DNA of 64,000 nucleotides, taken from contig JAQGDQ010000198.1 of assembly GCA_030141605.1 (NCBI GenBank), positions 47,501-111,500 of the forward strand, written 5' to 3'. The DNA is from Tubiluchus corallicola (taxonomy: Eukaryota > Priapulida > Priapulimorpha > Priapulimorphida > Tubiluchidae). Of this stretch, positions 32,701-43,316 are shown piece by piece (position 1 is the stretch's first letter; each line of letters starts with the position of its first letter). Both the position numbers and the translations under genes were made by a program. The notes beneath the pieces were generated by a model. The model was not told where the DNA came from and did not search any database. It saw only the letters and a program-made list of their open reading frames with translations.

Positions 32701-35700
32701 AATAAATTCACAAATGGTCACGGAAATGCCTCATTCCTTGGCAAGCGTTCGAACTGCGTAACTCTCAAGTTTTGACCAAGTAAGGTGTCAAAACTCACCG
32801 GCGGACCGTCTGTCGGACTGAAAAATATGTTACTCGACGCTTTAGATCACGGAAGCACTTGCACTATTCCAGGTAATTTACAGTCACTTTAAAAAGTCTA
32901 CTGCGAATTGATTCACGTAGTTAGTATCGCATTCCTATTTGGCATCAGTTTATTAAAATTACAGCAGAAAAGTATACGTGTTGCGTTTGCTTATTAGTTG
33001 TTTAGTCCGTTACGTGTTTAGCCCCAGGTGAGAAAATCGTAATCCAGTCGCAGGCATATCTCAGTAGATTTGTTGACTAAATAGTTCATCTTCACGACTA
33101 TTAATAACAACAACAAAAATTTGACATTTATTTTTTCAGTATCGAAATTTCGTTTTATAGTTAGAATTTGACTGGCTTCACTAGAAAACCGCATGTCCGC
33201 AATGACAAACATGGATGTAACCATCAGAAACGTTATTTCTCGTTATTTCAACAATTCAGCACTTGAGTATCGTGCTTTCGACGGCACATCGTTGCAAAAA
33301 TTCTCCTCATCTAAACTTCGGAAGCCGATAAATTCACTTGTAATGATGGCATTCCTGCAAAGCTATTGTTGAGAACACAAAATGAGCAACGTTTATTTCT
33401 AAATTGATCTCTAATGAGATTCTTTTCCTTCCCAAGAGACAAATGCCTCCCATTCAAAATTCTACGGCAAAAGACTTTCATAAATGTTTTGTGTCTTTCT
33501 TAATTGTTCATTCCACGAATGTTCAGCGTTAGAGAAGTATTTGTGTAGACATGTTTCCTGTCTAGTCGCGTTTATTGTCTATTTCAAGGCCAAGAAAGGA
33601 CGCCTTCGTTAAAAATGAGCAAAAATGCCCTAAGAACTTTTAAAGGGTAAAATTTTCATTTATTTATAAATTTTCACCTGCTGCTCTTTGTGCCACAGTC
33701 TGATGTTACAAATGTTGTACTTAGGTCTCTTAAATTATTTAGAGACAGGCGGTGATCACTATGTCTGCTTACATACAAACGTTAAGGTGCACGTAGCCTG
33801 GTTAGCAAATAGACAAAAGGTCACTGAAAGGACTGCTTCTGGACAGTTTTATCTGCCACATTACTTGTGGTTACTTCTCTTGTTTTGGGATGATGTCTAA
33901 ACGTGATGGGAGTGTATCAAGGGGAATTAATCTTGATAATTGGATGCCGTACTTCCGTACACATTCATTACCATCTTTTTTATATTATTCGACACACTAC
34001 AAATCGAAATCTAACACTGATGTTTGTTTGTGGCTAGGTTGGCACCTGACTCCTTGTCAACGTTAATCTTCTAAGATGAGCACTGTACCAGTAGATGTAG
34101 CTTAGCCACGTTCCTATTTATATATATATTCATCTTCCCTCAAAAAGGTTAGCATCCAAAAAGGTAAGACAAATTAAGCCGCTAAGATAGCATATTCAAC
34201 ATAACGATCACAAGCCATTCACTGACAGTCCCGTTGCCTTGATTTGGGTACTTGGAACGAAACACAATTGTAGTGACCACTGAACTATTCAACCCGCCCC
34301 ATGAATTTGAATATAGTAGATCCTAGCGGGAGCTATCCCCTCCAAACCCTCCAAGGGAGAAATTGAAATTCGGGCTACGTTACACCCTTGATTTGCGTTA
34401 CGTGAAAACCGCCTTCAGTTTTACAAAGAAATGGCAGAGAAGCTGCACTTAAAAAGTTTCGGAGGTTACCTCCAAAAGTACCCCCGAAATGTAGAAAGCC
34501 GCGAAGAACTCTTTTTTTGATGTGTCGGTAGTTCCCCAGTGTACACGCCTACCACAATTTATCATGATCCAATCGCTCATTACAAAGCTTTAACACTTTC
34601 TAAAAGCTGTGTACTATAATAACAACAAGAACTCGAGTAAGTATTTGACATCGTTCCTACGCCGGTTCAAAAGAAATTTTAACAGAAACTAAGACATGCA
34701 GACTAAACACTTATGTTATTCTATATGTTTTTATCCTGGACGGTTAATGACAACTTTTAGTTTCGTAAAAGCACTAGTTACCGGTTAATGGAATTCATTT
34801 TCAGTATGATTACAGTGACAGGTTCGGGGCATTCTCCGCGCAAATTATGCAGTTGTTTACAGAAAAGTAATAACATGCATAGAAGCAATATAATTAACAG
34901 TAACATTAGGCCTGCTATCATTTTCCAAATATGTTACCACCCTACTTTAAGTCTATTTCCTGTTATTCAGTATGACAAATAAATGCATTAATGCAAAGAG
35001 GGGTGCATTTAAATTATTGCTTAGATCCATGTTTATTTTGTCAGCTGTATGGGGTTTCGTATTTCAACTATGCGACTGATATGGGTGAAATTATTTATCG
35101 ACTCATGAAAATAAACGTGGCAGTCGTATGCTTTCTGATTTTGACCAGATTCGATATCGTGAATCACAGATCCATAATTTTAATATAAATTGATTGATCG
35201 CCTCATCAGCTTATCTTAGAGTTTTAATTTTAATTTTATAAATTAATCCCCGCAGTTAGTAAAATTAAAGTTTGTGAGAAAGCATACGAGTGGTAACCCA
35301 CTACTTGTTTATTGTAGCGCCGTGTTTGTAGGAAAATGTTATTAAATCCCTAAAAAGAATAGGACAAGTGTTGTAGTACTCAGTAGAAAGTACTCAGTGG
35401 AAGGATAATTACTATAGAAGTCTTTTGATATTAATGAAGTCAGTCTCAAAGGCATCGCTGCCTGGTGGATTGCAGTTACATTTTTTCATACTGAAACTTT
35501 TAGAAAACGATTAGCAGTCAAGAAAAGAGATTTGTCCTTCAGCACATTGCAGTTTTTAATATCCAGTTGGGTTTTAAATACTCATCAGTCTTACTCAGAA
35601 ATGTATAAAGGCAGTACCAACAGAATACTTCAGTAATTACACTGTTCGAGTTCTCTGTTTGGCCTCAGAATGGCTCATACGAGAGCAAGAATCTCAAACC

Positions 35701-38700
35701 TTTAAAGCACAAGAAAACCCTCCACTTACATAAACCTTTAAAACTTCGTCTTGAAATTTTATACCACTAACATACTGCCTTTTTGCATTCAGAGCTTGCG
35801 TCGGCAGTAACACTATATAAAACTTGTAAATTTAAACTCCCGCGTTGACAGTTAGGCTCAGCCATTTTAATGGTAGGTCGTTTGAAACAAGTTTAGATAA
35901 CATTGCGTTAAGTTTGAAAAAATAATCAGAGCATACGTAGCACACATGTTGCTAACTAAGTAAAATTTTAAATTACTGTTTCTTGTCACTAAGATAAAAA
36001 ACACGTTTTTCGTTAGTGAGTGGTGCACTCCGGGAGGGTGAGCCAGCGACATTTTACCAATTGGCACGAACATTTTAAATTATTATTTCCAGTTACATAA
36101 GACCTTCCAGCAGGTAAGCGAAACGTAAAGTAATATAGATTTGCGGGGAAAGTTTTTAGGGACATAATTTAACATTTCCTTTTCCTCCTCTGATTTACAT
36201 TGTGCGTAGGTGACGTCATGTAATGGTGCGGTCGGAACAGTAGGGGGATTTAAAATGAAAACAAACAAGAATTCCTTTCAAAGCGAGTACGATATACGCA
36301 TAAAAATGCTGTAAAGTAATAAAATTTTTAAGGCGATTTTTCTGGCAGCTACTTCAGGTACCCGTTTCTTGTCCTTTAAGTCGAAGTTACTGAAACTGAC
36401 ACACGTACGCACATACAGTTCTTTTTTTAATTATATTTGAGATTCCAAAATAATTATACACACACTGTGCAGGATGCAGGCGCATCATTGATGTGCATAT
36501 GCTTCATGTTTTAAAAACAAGAAATTAAGATTCTGAGAACACTAGTGTTAATTTACGGATGTAATTTAAAACCTGATAGTATATCTCACAGAAAAACCGT
36601 GCAGAGAGATCTGTATTTTCGTATGTTAAGCCATTACCTTGGCCTAATTAATAAATTATGGTCGCTTCATTAGTATTATTATATAGGCCTAGACTAGCAT
36701 AATTCATATATAGATTAATTGATTCTTGCATTGAAATCTGTAAGCTCTAAGTGTGTCAGCATGTATTATTCAAGCCATTGCTGTTATTTTCAACAACAAT
36801 CGTGCCACCTACTGTAACCACGCAGAATTAATTATGCCAAGCCAATCGTTCAATATTGCTCATTAAGGGACATTGAGATGCATATAGTTTGTTGATTTTT
36901 GCCATAATGGGCTTCCCAGTACATTGTAAATTTGTAGAATCAGGTCTACCGTCGACTGTCACTTTCTCACGATTAATTTAGTCTAAATTCATGCATAGGT
37001 ATAGAGTTAAACATTGTAAAAAATTAAATGTCTAATTAACCGTTAAAACTAAATTATAATTTTGAATAGCTCGTATGAGCATAACTGTTTAAGTTTCATT
37101 TAGGAAAACTACATTATTACTTTAAATAACTAATACGACGTTTTGGTTTGGCATTTTTTCGTCTGCGTTTCTTGCTAGTTGCTACAGATGAATATCTGTG
37201 ATGAACTGATTTGTGTATACTTTTTTCCTGTAAAAATTCCTTTTGTCTGCCATCGTGATATTTTTATGACATATATGTAATATAGCAGAACAGTAAATTC
37301 GAGTTGTCGGCATCTCACTTAAATGGTACTTGTGAATTTCGCGTCGCTTGCCGGACAAGCCCACTTTCATTTTTTATCGGAAAATTTCGGAATGATTTAT
37401 ATCACGTAAGCGTCGTAAGCAAGTCGAGCATGAATCAATAATTTATTTTTAAGGATGCTTTCACATCTTCCCATCTTTCTACAAGAAAATTAATGATTCT
37501 ACTCTCACATTTACCGTAATTGTATTCGCAAAGAACTAAACTCTGTGGGTGCAGCAGTGCAAAGCAATAAGCAAACGCGCTGCTAAACAATTCTATACCA
37601 TTAAATCAATATTACAAAACAATAGTTCTCAAGCGTATGAAGAAACCATCGTATTGTACAGCAAAGGTAAAAAACGTGGTCGCCAGTTTATAATGTAAAG
37701 TATTTATTACATTTCTTATTCATTTGTGTAATTGCTGGAAAAGAGAGAGACCAGGGAATATGGATTACGAATCTTAAACCATAGTAGAGAAGCTTATGTC
37801 AGTAGTTGTTGGATTTGCTGCGCTGTCTAAAGCCAAATGCTTAGGATGACTTTGCTGTCTTTTCTGTTTCAGTTCTGCCAGAATTTTGTGTTCGCTAGCA
37901 TTAAAACAAAAACCTGAAATTAACTCCATCGATTGGTAAATTGCTACAAAAACTTGTTAGTTCTAACAAACGTACAGATGTTCTTTATCATGGAACATTA
38001 TATATCGTGAAAATTTATAATTGCCAGACAAGAGGCCAAGTATGTGGCGGATCCATCACGCGGTTAGCAGTCTTACACTCATATTATCGTACAAACAGTG
38101 AACACAAGAATTAGAGGCGTAAGTCTAAGCACAGGAAAAGTATACAATGGGTAGATATTCCAAGAACGTGCCTTTATGAGCAGAGCTAGGCACGCTAACC
38201 GCTAACAGGTTAAGTTTCCACATAATCGACTTCTTGTGACAATAAGATGCGTAATATCCATAATTTACGGTATTTTCTATTGCGAAAGGTGTTTTCTATT
38301 CCATATCTACTAGTCTTTAAGTTTTTATTTAAATGAATCAAAACGGAATGTTTTATTCAACATCGGATAAGGAGAATAAAATGCCAGACTGCCTGCATTA
38401 AGTTACTGGTATCCAAAACTGATTTTCAACAAAAACTAATTTTTATCGTCATTAAAAAACTTGAATTCAAAGACGCAATTTCGCGATAACAATAGACTAA
38501 ACTGGAAAACTAAACATTATCAGAATAGTGTTTACAGTTCGTCCTAATAATTATGAAAAATTGGTTTTGGGCTCGGACGCTGACATTTGTAGACTTAAGA
38601 CAACCGTGATCGATATTAATTTTAGGAAATTTAAACGGGAAGATATCATTAGTTGCGTGAGTGTGTTTTCAATTTAATCTGGTATCAAACTAGTGGAAAA

Positions 38701-41700
38701 AGTATGTTTTGCATAGCTAATCTTTTAATGGCACTCAGAAATTCAGCCAAACTATACAAATACTGGCTTAACTTATTTATTTATTTATTTATTTATTATA
38801 ATTTTATTTCAGACATATAAAGTCCTTATGAAATGCAATACATAAAATTGTATAACTTCAGATTTGATGCTTTGGCAGCCGCTAATCAGCAGAGATGCTA
38901 TTTGCTTTCTAACAACGCCTTCTTTTTCCTGCAAAGATTTAGATCATACTAATCTTATGCGTTAAAACTGACACGTTGACTTGCATGTTTTCCAGGAAAA
39001 ACGGACGAAGTATAAACCAGGCCTTAACCAAGTCAAAACAACAGCACATGTGACATAAAAGAACATCTCACGTAAAACAATCTCAAGCCTATGATGCAAT
39101 AATTGTTACTTCCGGCATTTGAATATTACATTGCATTTAGATAAGCCCTGTGTGCTTAGTTTTGGATAGTGATATGCCGCACATGATTTATTTACTTATT
39201 TAGTTTTCCATAAACTATTTTGAAAGATGGCTGTCCGACCTCGACCCAGTTCTTTTTTCGCCAAAATCTTCGTATATCTCTAGTTCTTTGGTTGATTAAT
39301 CAATAATCGTTATTAACAATAAGTCAATCATTGCATTTAGGCTCAAACCCATTACTCTTGGTCTATAACTCTCTGTTGTATGCATGTCTATTTATATTAA
39401 TAGCGTTGCTGAACATTAATCATTCTCGCATTAGCTATAATGAACTACGAAGTAACGCCCTAAGCTAAAGTATATTCCATAGATATTTATTGCATGGGTA
39501 AATCCACAAGCGTCTATTTACATGCTTGCGGGCAATCATCTGTCACAGCTATTTGTATTGAACAACCTACATCTCCCAATATTTGTGCCCATTAGGAAGA
39601 GCTACTGGGAATACTTGTTTTAATAAACATGATTATGTAATCAATACCTCTGGGACAGTTCTGACGAATGCTTGCGCGCTAAGACGCAAGTCTTTTCACA
39701 GACCCAAAATGAACTCCCTCCACTTACGCAGAACCATAGTGTACGAATTTGGGGACTGGTTGGGATGAGTTTCGTTTCACTGTTTATTTGCCAATTATAG
39801 GATAAACTTACTATGCCAAAAATGATGGACCCATTTTAGAGTGACACCAAGAGCTTCATGGTGTCGCACGATCTTGCTGGTAAAAAGAAATTCACTAATA
39901 AAGACACGGGCGGAAATACTGTTTTACCCCAAAACATTTTCCAGTTCCAACTGAGCACATAAACAGACAACGCTAAACCATCTTTTTAACAAAGACAATG
40001 GTATACGTCAAAAGTAAATAAATGGAAAGCAGTATAAGAATTACCCAGTGAATTTTTGTCACTTATTTCTCTGGCGATGGGAGAAAACCAAAGTGATTTC
40101 ACAGTAGACATAGAGATTTTTTCTTTATCTCCTAGTTAACACCAGAATTACAAGATAAACAGTAAAAGCTATAATTAACTAACAATTGGGATAAATATAT
40201 ATATATATAAGAAAGTGTCATGGGGTGCAGGAGAAAGGTGTAGCGAAAGACCAATAGGTCATCAAAGTCAGATACCCTTCTCAGATTAATGTAAATTATA
40301 ACAAAATTTCGTAGCGCTGTTATAATGTAGAGTGGATTATAATCACTGTTCCTGAAGATCTATAGAGGGAACAATTATGCATGAAAACGAGATAATTAAA
40401 AATACTACGTGGTAAGCAAACAATGTAATAATATGAAATAGTACTCAACCAAATCTGTAAATTATATAACTAACTGACTAAACTATAAAACAAGGGTACC
40501 AAATCAGATCCAACCAAAGAGGAAAATAAATTATAATTGAAGAATCAATAATGGAAAACAAAATATGCATGACAAAAGGAAACTAAATATAATGGAACGA
40601 ATTAATGAAATGATATTCTGTCAAATATGTCAAATATAATGCTGAATAAACTGTGGAACAAGAGAACTTATATAAAGAAATAGAGATGAAATAAACAAAT
40701 GATAACTGAATGACTAAATAGACTATGAATAAAGGAAGTGAAGGAACATGATATAATAGAAATTAAAGGTAACTTGAAACAACGAGCAAATAATATAATA
40801 ATATGAAGATATGAATGATAAAACAGAATATGTAAGCAAAAGTAAAAGTGGAACAGCAAAATATAATTTTTACAATGAATTTTATTTTTTGTTTTACTTC
40901 TATTTTTGCTTACATGTCCTGTTTTATAATTAAATATCTTCATCTCTTTATATTATTTGCTCATTGTTTCGTACTAGTGCTTTAATATGGAATGGATGCC
41001 ACCCTGATTTGTGATGGGTAATGAATGAGGAGAGGAGCACTGAGGTTGAAAAGGGTGAGGACAAAGGCTTAAAATACCAAAATTTGTCGGTAAAAACTTA
41101 ATAACATTATTGTAGCAATACATGTACTTTATTATGGTCATAACTTTATTATAACCTTATACTTATCATGGAGTCTATATTTTTAGACCTTGTTTGATTA
41201 CCTACTTACTTACTTACCTATTTAATTACTTAGGCTTACTTACTTACTCACCCACGCACTCATTCACATACGCATTCACACTCACTCACTTACACACTCA
41301 CGCACGCACCCCTCCCTCACTCAAGAAAACGCTTAAACTTTCATATCCGGAACACGTACAATAATCATTCTCAGTTTTAATACTGGATCTCATATGTCAT
41401 TCAGTTTGATCTATATTAAGTCAACACTTAACTTTTCTGACATGTCTATATTGAATTCTTGTACAAAGGCTTTATGTTTTCCGAGGTAAATTAATCTCAA
41501 GCTTCTTAGTCTTCATTTTGATTTTATGCGACGCCATTGGGAATTTGGCAGCAATTTAAAACTGTCTTTTAGAATTCAACAATAATAGACTCTGAATAAC
41601 TTCATTCGAGTATTTTATGCAAGCTTACGCTTTTCTTATGCAGTGAAAGTCTATTTAATAAGATTAGTTCCCAAATTTCTAAACGGAAAAATCGCTCATA

Positions 41701-43316
41701 TTGTGGATTTCACTAAAATGCAGCTAACAGAATTTTTGGTGAAAACCTGCCACGATATTGGTCAAGTCATTTCTAGTAAATGCGGATGATGAAATTCTCC
41801 GTTCTGTAAACACATTACTCTGTGTTGCAATACTAAAAACAACAGTTACAATGGTTAGTATGGCTGTCACAAAGCAGAAGGCCTTGGATTCGAGCTCCAG
41901 TGAACCACTAACTTTTTCAGGCTTTTATTTAGTAATGTTTTGGTAGTAGTAGAATAGTAGTAGTAGTAGTAGCAGCAAAATTTTATTTATTGTCAAATTT
42001 TACAAAAGTTAACATTAGCCGATGCCGATAGCTATTTTACGACAGGTTAATTATGGTTGCGGTTCACGGAATAGTAGTACAATGACATGGGCATACATAT
42101 GTAGTATTTAGCAGGTCGTAAGACCCTACAACAACTCGTAACAGCTGCCTAGCTGCCTACTCATACACACTGTAATCGGTAATCAGTGAAAATATGGTCG
42201 GTAATTGACTTCATAACCGCGAAAACAGTGATGAAGTATGGCACTTGAAGGAAACTCGATCAAGCAATCAAGCAGAAGACACACGTTCCTACATCAAATC
42301 AATGATAATCGAACTTTGATTCGATACTCGCAAGCTGCCGATGACAAAGCCCTGCAAACAAGCCTGTATATCAGATTATTCCATTAGAGCCAGACTCAAT
42401 CAAACACAAGGAGATGTTAGGCACTCAGAAGCCAGAAACACCTTGTGTAAATGGCAAGAACTGCTCGAAAAGTAGTGAACATTTAACCGCTTTAACTGGC
42501 CGTCATAATCAATTTCACATCACGTATTTGATATGATAATGTAAGGTTACAATTTGTTAGTTTCAAAATTCTCTTTGTGTCAATTTTTATTTGTTTTATT
42601 TAATGTTAACATACAAATAGATCCCATCACAAAGTTCATTAATAAATCTACAGATTTATATTACAAAAGAAAATTAAAATAACCTAACAGGTGAATAGGG
42701 ATTTGCTGTGTTAATACCGGACGATTGGCGACCGAAATTAAGCAACGCGGGGCCTGGTCAGTAAATCGGCGAACAACCTATTCTGGAAAGCTGTTTTGGG
42801 GTAGTTCATGCTACTACGCTGCTTATGGTTATATGTTTTTGGTTAAAAAGGGATATATTGCGAAATCGAACTGCATTACCAAAAAGAATACAAATGTAAT
42901 TTACTTAATCCACACCAGTTTCACTAAGGAATTGACTGTTTTTTGTATTTCAGTGTACGTACGTGTCATGTGTAAACAGCAAAGTTGCGGCATATGCAGG
43001 TGACTGGGAAGACATTGGTCAACCTCTTTCTTGCTTTTACAATCCCAGAGACTACAAGCAAGTGATTCGACGTAAACGGTTCACTCAGGCAACTCTGTTA
43101 CATTCAGTACTGTGGCCATCAGTTCTCATTGCAATAGGTGTAGTGGCCATGTTGTTGCTCAGACGCATGGCAAAGTTGAACTTTGGTGGGAAAACTGATT
43201 CATTCTACATTACCCCAACCCCAGTTGACTCAGGACTCACAGAGCGCGAACTCTCTATTCGACTTCGAGATGTTGTCACTGTGACGTCACAGTCTCCAGC
43301 TTCCAACTCACAATAG
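26733..43316 (+). CDS. two-membrane-segment protein resembling BK-channel beta subunits (KCNMB/TipE-like)
   Basis: Beta subunits of this type sit in the plasma membrane and tune the calcium and voltage response of Slo1 channels. Exon 1 is 26733-27089 (donor GCT|GTAAGT) and exon 2 is 42954-43316 (acceptor TTTCAG); both are phase 0 and join to 239 residues. Seen in order: short cytosolic N-terminus with cysteines; membrane segment at about 35-59; extracellular loop with an NVT glycosylation site at 77 and cysteines at 73, 85 and 86; CTYVSC exactly at the exon junction, matching the conserved C-Y-x-P-x-C element; PLSCFYNPRDYKQV; second membrane segment at about 166-188 with HSVLWPSVL, as in KCNMB proteins; and a polar C-terminal tail. 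ATG 26733 is the first in-frame ATG. The loop is shorter than in vertebrate members. Whether it pairs with Slo1 or a sodium channel cannot be told. Confidence 0.8.
27850..27920 (-). mobile_element. tRNA-like SINE head
   Basis: The minus strand from about 27918 reads GCGTAGCTCAGCGGTTAG, a clear tRNA D-arm and A box, followed after about 30 bases by TGTTGCAAGTATG, a decayed B-box region. Confidence 0.5.
28520..29870 (-). mobile_element. heavily decayed LINE fragment, minus strand
   Basis: On the minus strand from about 29840, FADGTILM resembles a mutated FADD box. It is followed through several frame changes by reverse-transcriptase C-terminal patterns: AFVRPVIEHGIVIWS near 29480, then a basic stretch and FLKRRRNFG near 29310. 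The 3' end lies near 28520 with TTGTAAATCAG and an AAATAAATG-type tail. Confidence 0.6.
30470..30870 (+). mobile_element. eroded reverse-transcriptase fragment, plus strand
   Basis: LGIPQGSTLPPLLFLVY at about 30477-30530 is the canonical motif just upstream of the catalytic aspartates. The rest is out of frame; a later frame holds LNKWLQQRW near 30640. No FADD box survives. Confidence 0.55.
31026..31577 (-). mobile_element. Tc1/mariner (IS630)-type deletion derivative with diverged inverted repeats
   Basis: The left end reads TATAGGGTGTCGCAAAAGTC. The right end, reverse-complemented, reads TACAGGTTGTTCCGGAAGTC, and both continue with similar sequence (ACTATACATTTTACAC against ACAGTACACTTTATG, then TTTTTAACAAACA in both). 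TA dinucleotides flank the element. Reading the minus strand, an eroded C-terminal transposase pattern (SIDGQRISCQAGVARHF near 31200) precedes the left end. The same terminal family occurs at 52061. Confidence 0.5.
38775..38900 (-). mobile_element. LINE 3' end with (TTTA)n tail
   Basis: The minus strand reads toward the left as GTATTGCATTTCATAAGG, then TATGTCTGAAATAAAATT, then repeated AAAT units (38778-38800). This is the usual layout of a LINE 3' terminus, with no coding part left. Confidence 0.5.
38901..40195. other. intronic stretch, no feature seen
   Basis: AT-rich; the 61-codon frame at 39583 lacks support. Confidence 0.4.
40196..40300 (-). mobile_element. LINE 3' end carrying the shared hairpin
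   Basis: GAGAAAGGTGTAGC at 40231-40244 pairs with GATACCCTTCTC at 40271-40282 around GACCAATAGGTC, matching the hairpin at 11853-11897. A (TA)n tail lies at about 40196-40210. Confidence 0.6.
40776..40970. repeat. inverted repeat with arms of about 79 bp
   Basis: The left arm at 40776-40854 starts GAAACAACGAGCAAATAATA. The right arm at 40891-40970, reverse-complemented, starts GAAACAATGAGCAAATAATA. Similarity continues to the ends of both arms at roughly 85 percent by eye, with a loop of about 36 bases. It lies just beyond the LINE 3' end at 40.2 kb. Confidence 0.85.
41205..41325. repeat. degenerate (ACTT/ACTC)n microsatellite
   Basis: About 120 bases of four-base units (ttac, tcac, gcac) with frequent variants. 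Confidence 0.8.
41845..41908 (+). mobile_element. tRNA-like SINE head or tRNA remnant
   Basis: AATGGTTAGTATGGCTGTC resembles a tRNA D-arm region. GGATTCGAGCTCC at about 41886-41898 fits the B box, and AGTGAACCA follows at the position of a tRNA 3' end. Box spacing is about that of a tRNA. Confidence 0.5.
41943..42010 (-). mobile_element. LINE 3' end with (CTA)n tail
   Basis: Reading the minus strand, TTTGACAATAAATAAAATTT runs into GCTGCTACTACTACTAC, a simple tail at 41943-41975 of the kind found at LINE 3' ends. Confidence 0.45.
42714..42802 (+). pseudogene. 5S rRNA pseudogene or 5S-derived SINE head
   Basis: ACCGAAATTAAGCAACG at about 42731-42747 and GGGCCTGGTCAGTA at about 42750-42763 match animal 5S rRNA, including the internal promoter region. 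ATACCGGACGAT before it and CCTATTCTGGAAAGCTGTTT after it align with the remaining parts. It has many substitutions and small deletions. It lies about 150 bases before exon 2 of the beta-subunit-like gene. Confidence 0.75.

Larger units (their letters stand above)
27090..42953 (+). other. 15.9-kb intron of the beta-subunit-like gene
   Basis: The intron contains a SINE-like head, LINE remnants on both strands, a MITE-like element, LINE 3' ends and a 5S rRNA pseudogene, listed separately. Between about 31.6 and 38.7 kb I see only AT-rich sequence with scattered short frames and no supported exon. A degenerate retroelement may lie near 32.3-32.6 or 33.3-33.6 kb, but it is too eroded to call. Confidence 0.65.

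Noticed and set aside
40668-40943. 91-codon minus-strand frame rich in Phe, Ile and His
   Set aside because: It crosses the inverted repeat at 40776-40970 in AT-rich DNA and has no coding signature.
27090-42953. A CRISPR-like or phage-like system in the long gene-poor stretch
   Set aside because: No regularly spaced repeats, no dense short genes and no ribosome binding sites; the stretch is an intron of an animal gene filled with decayed retroelements.
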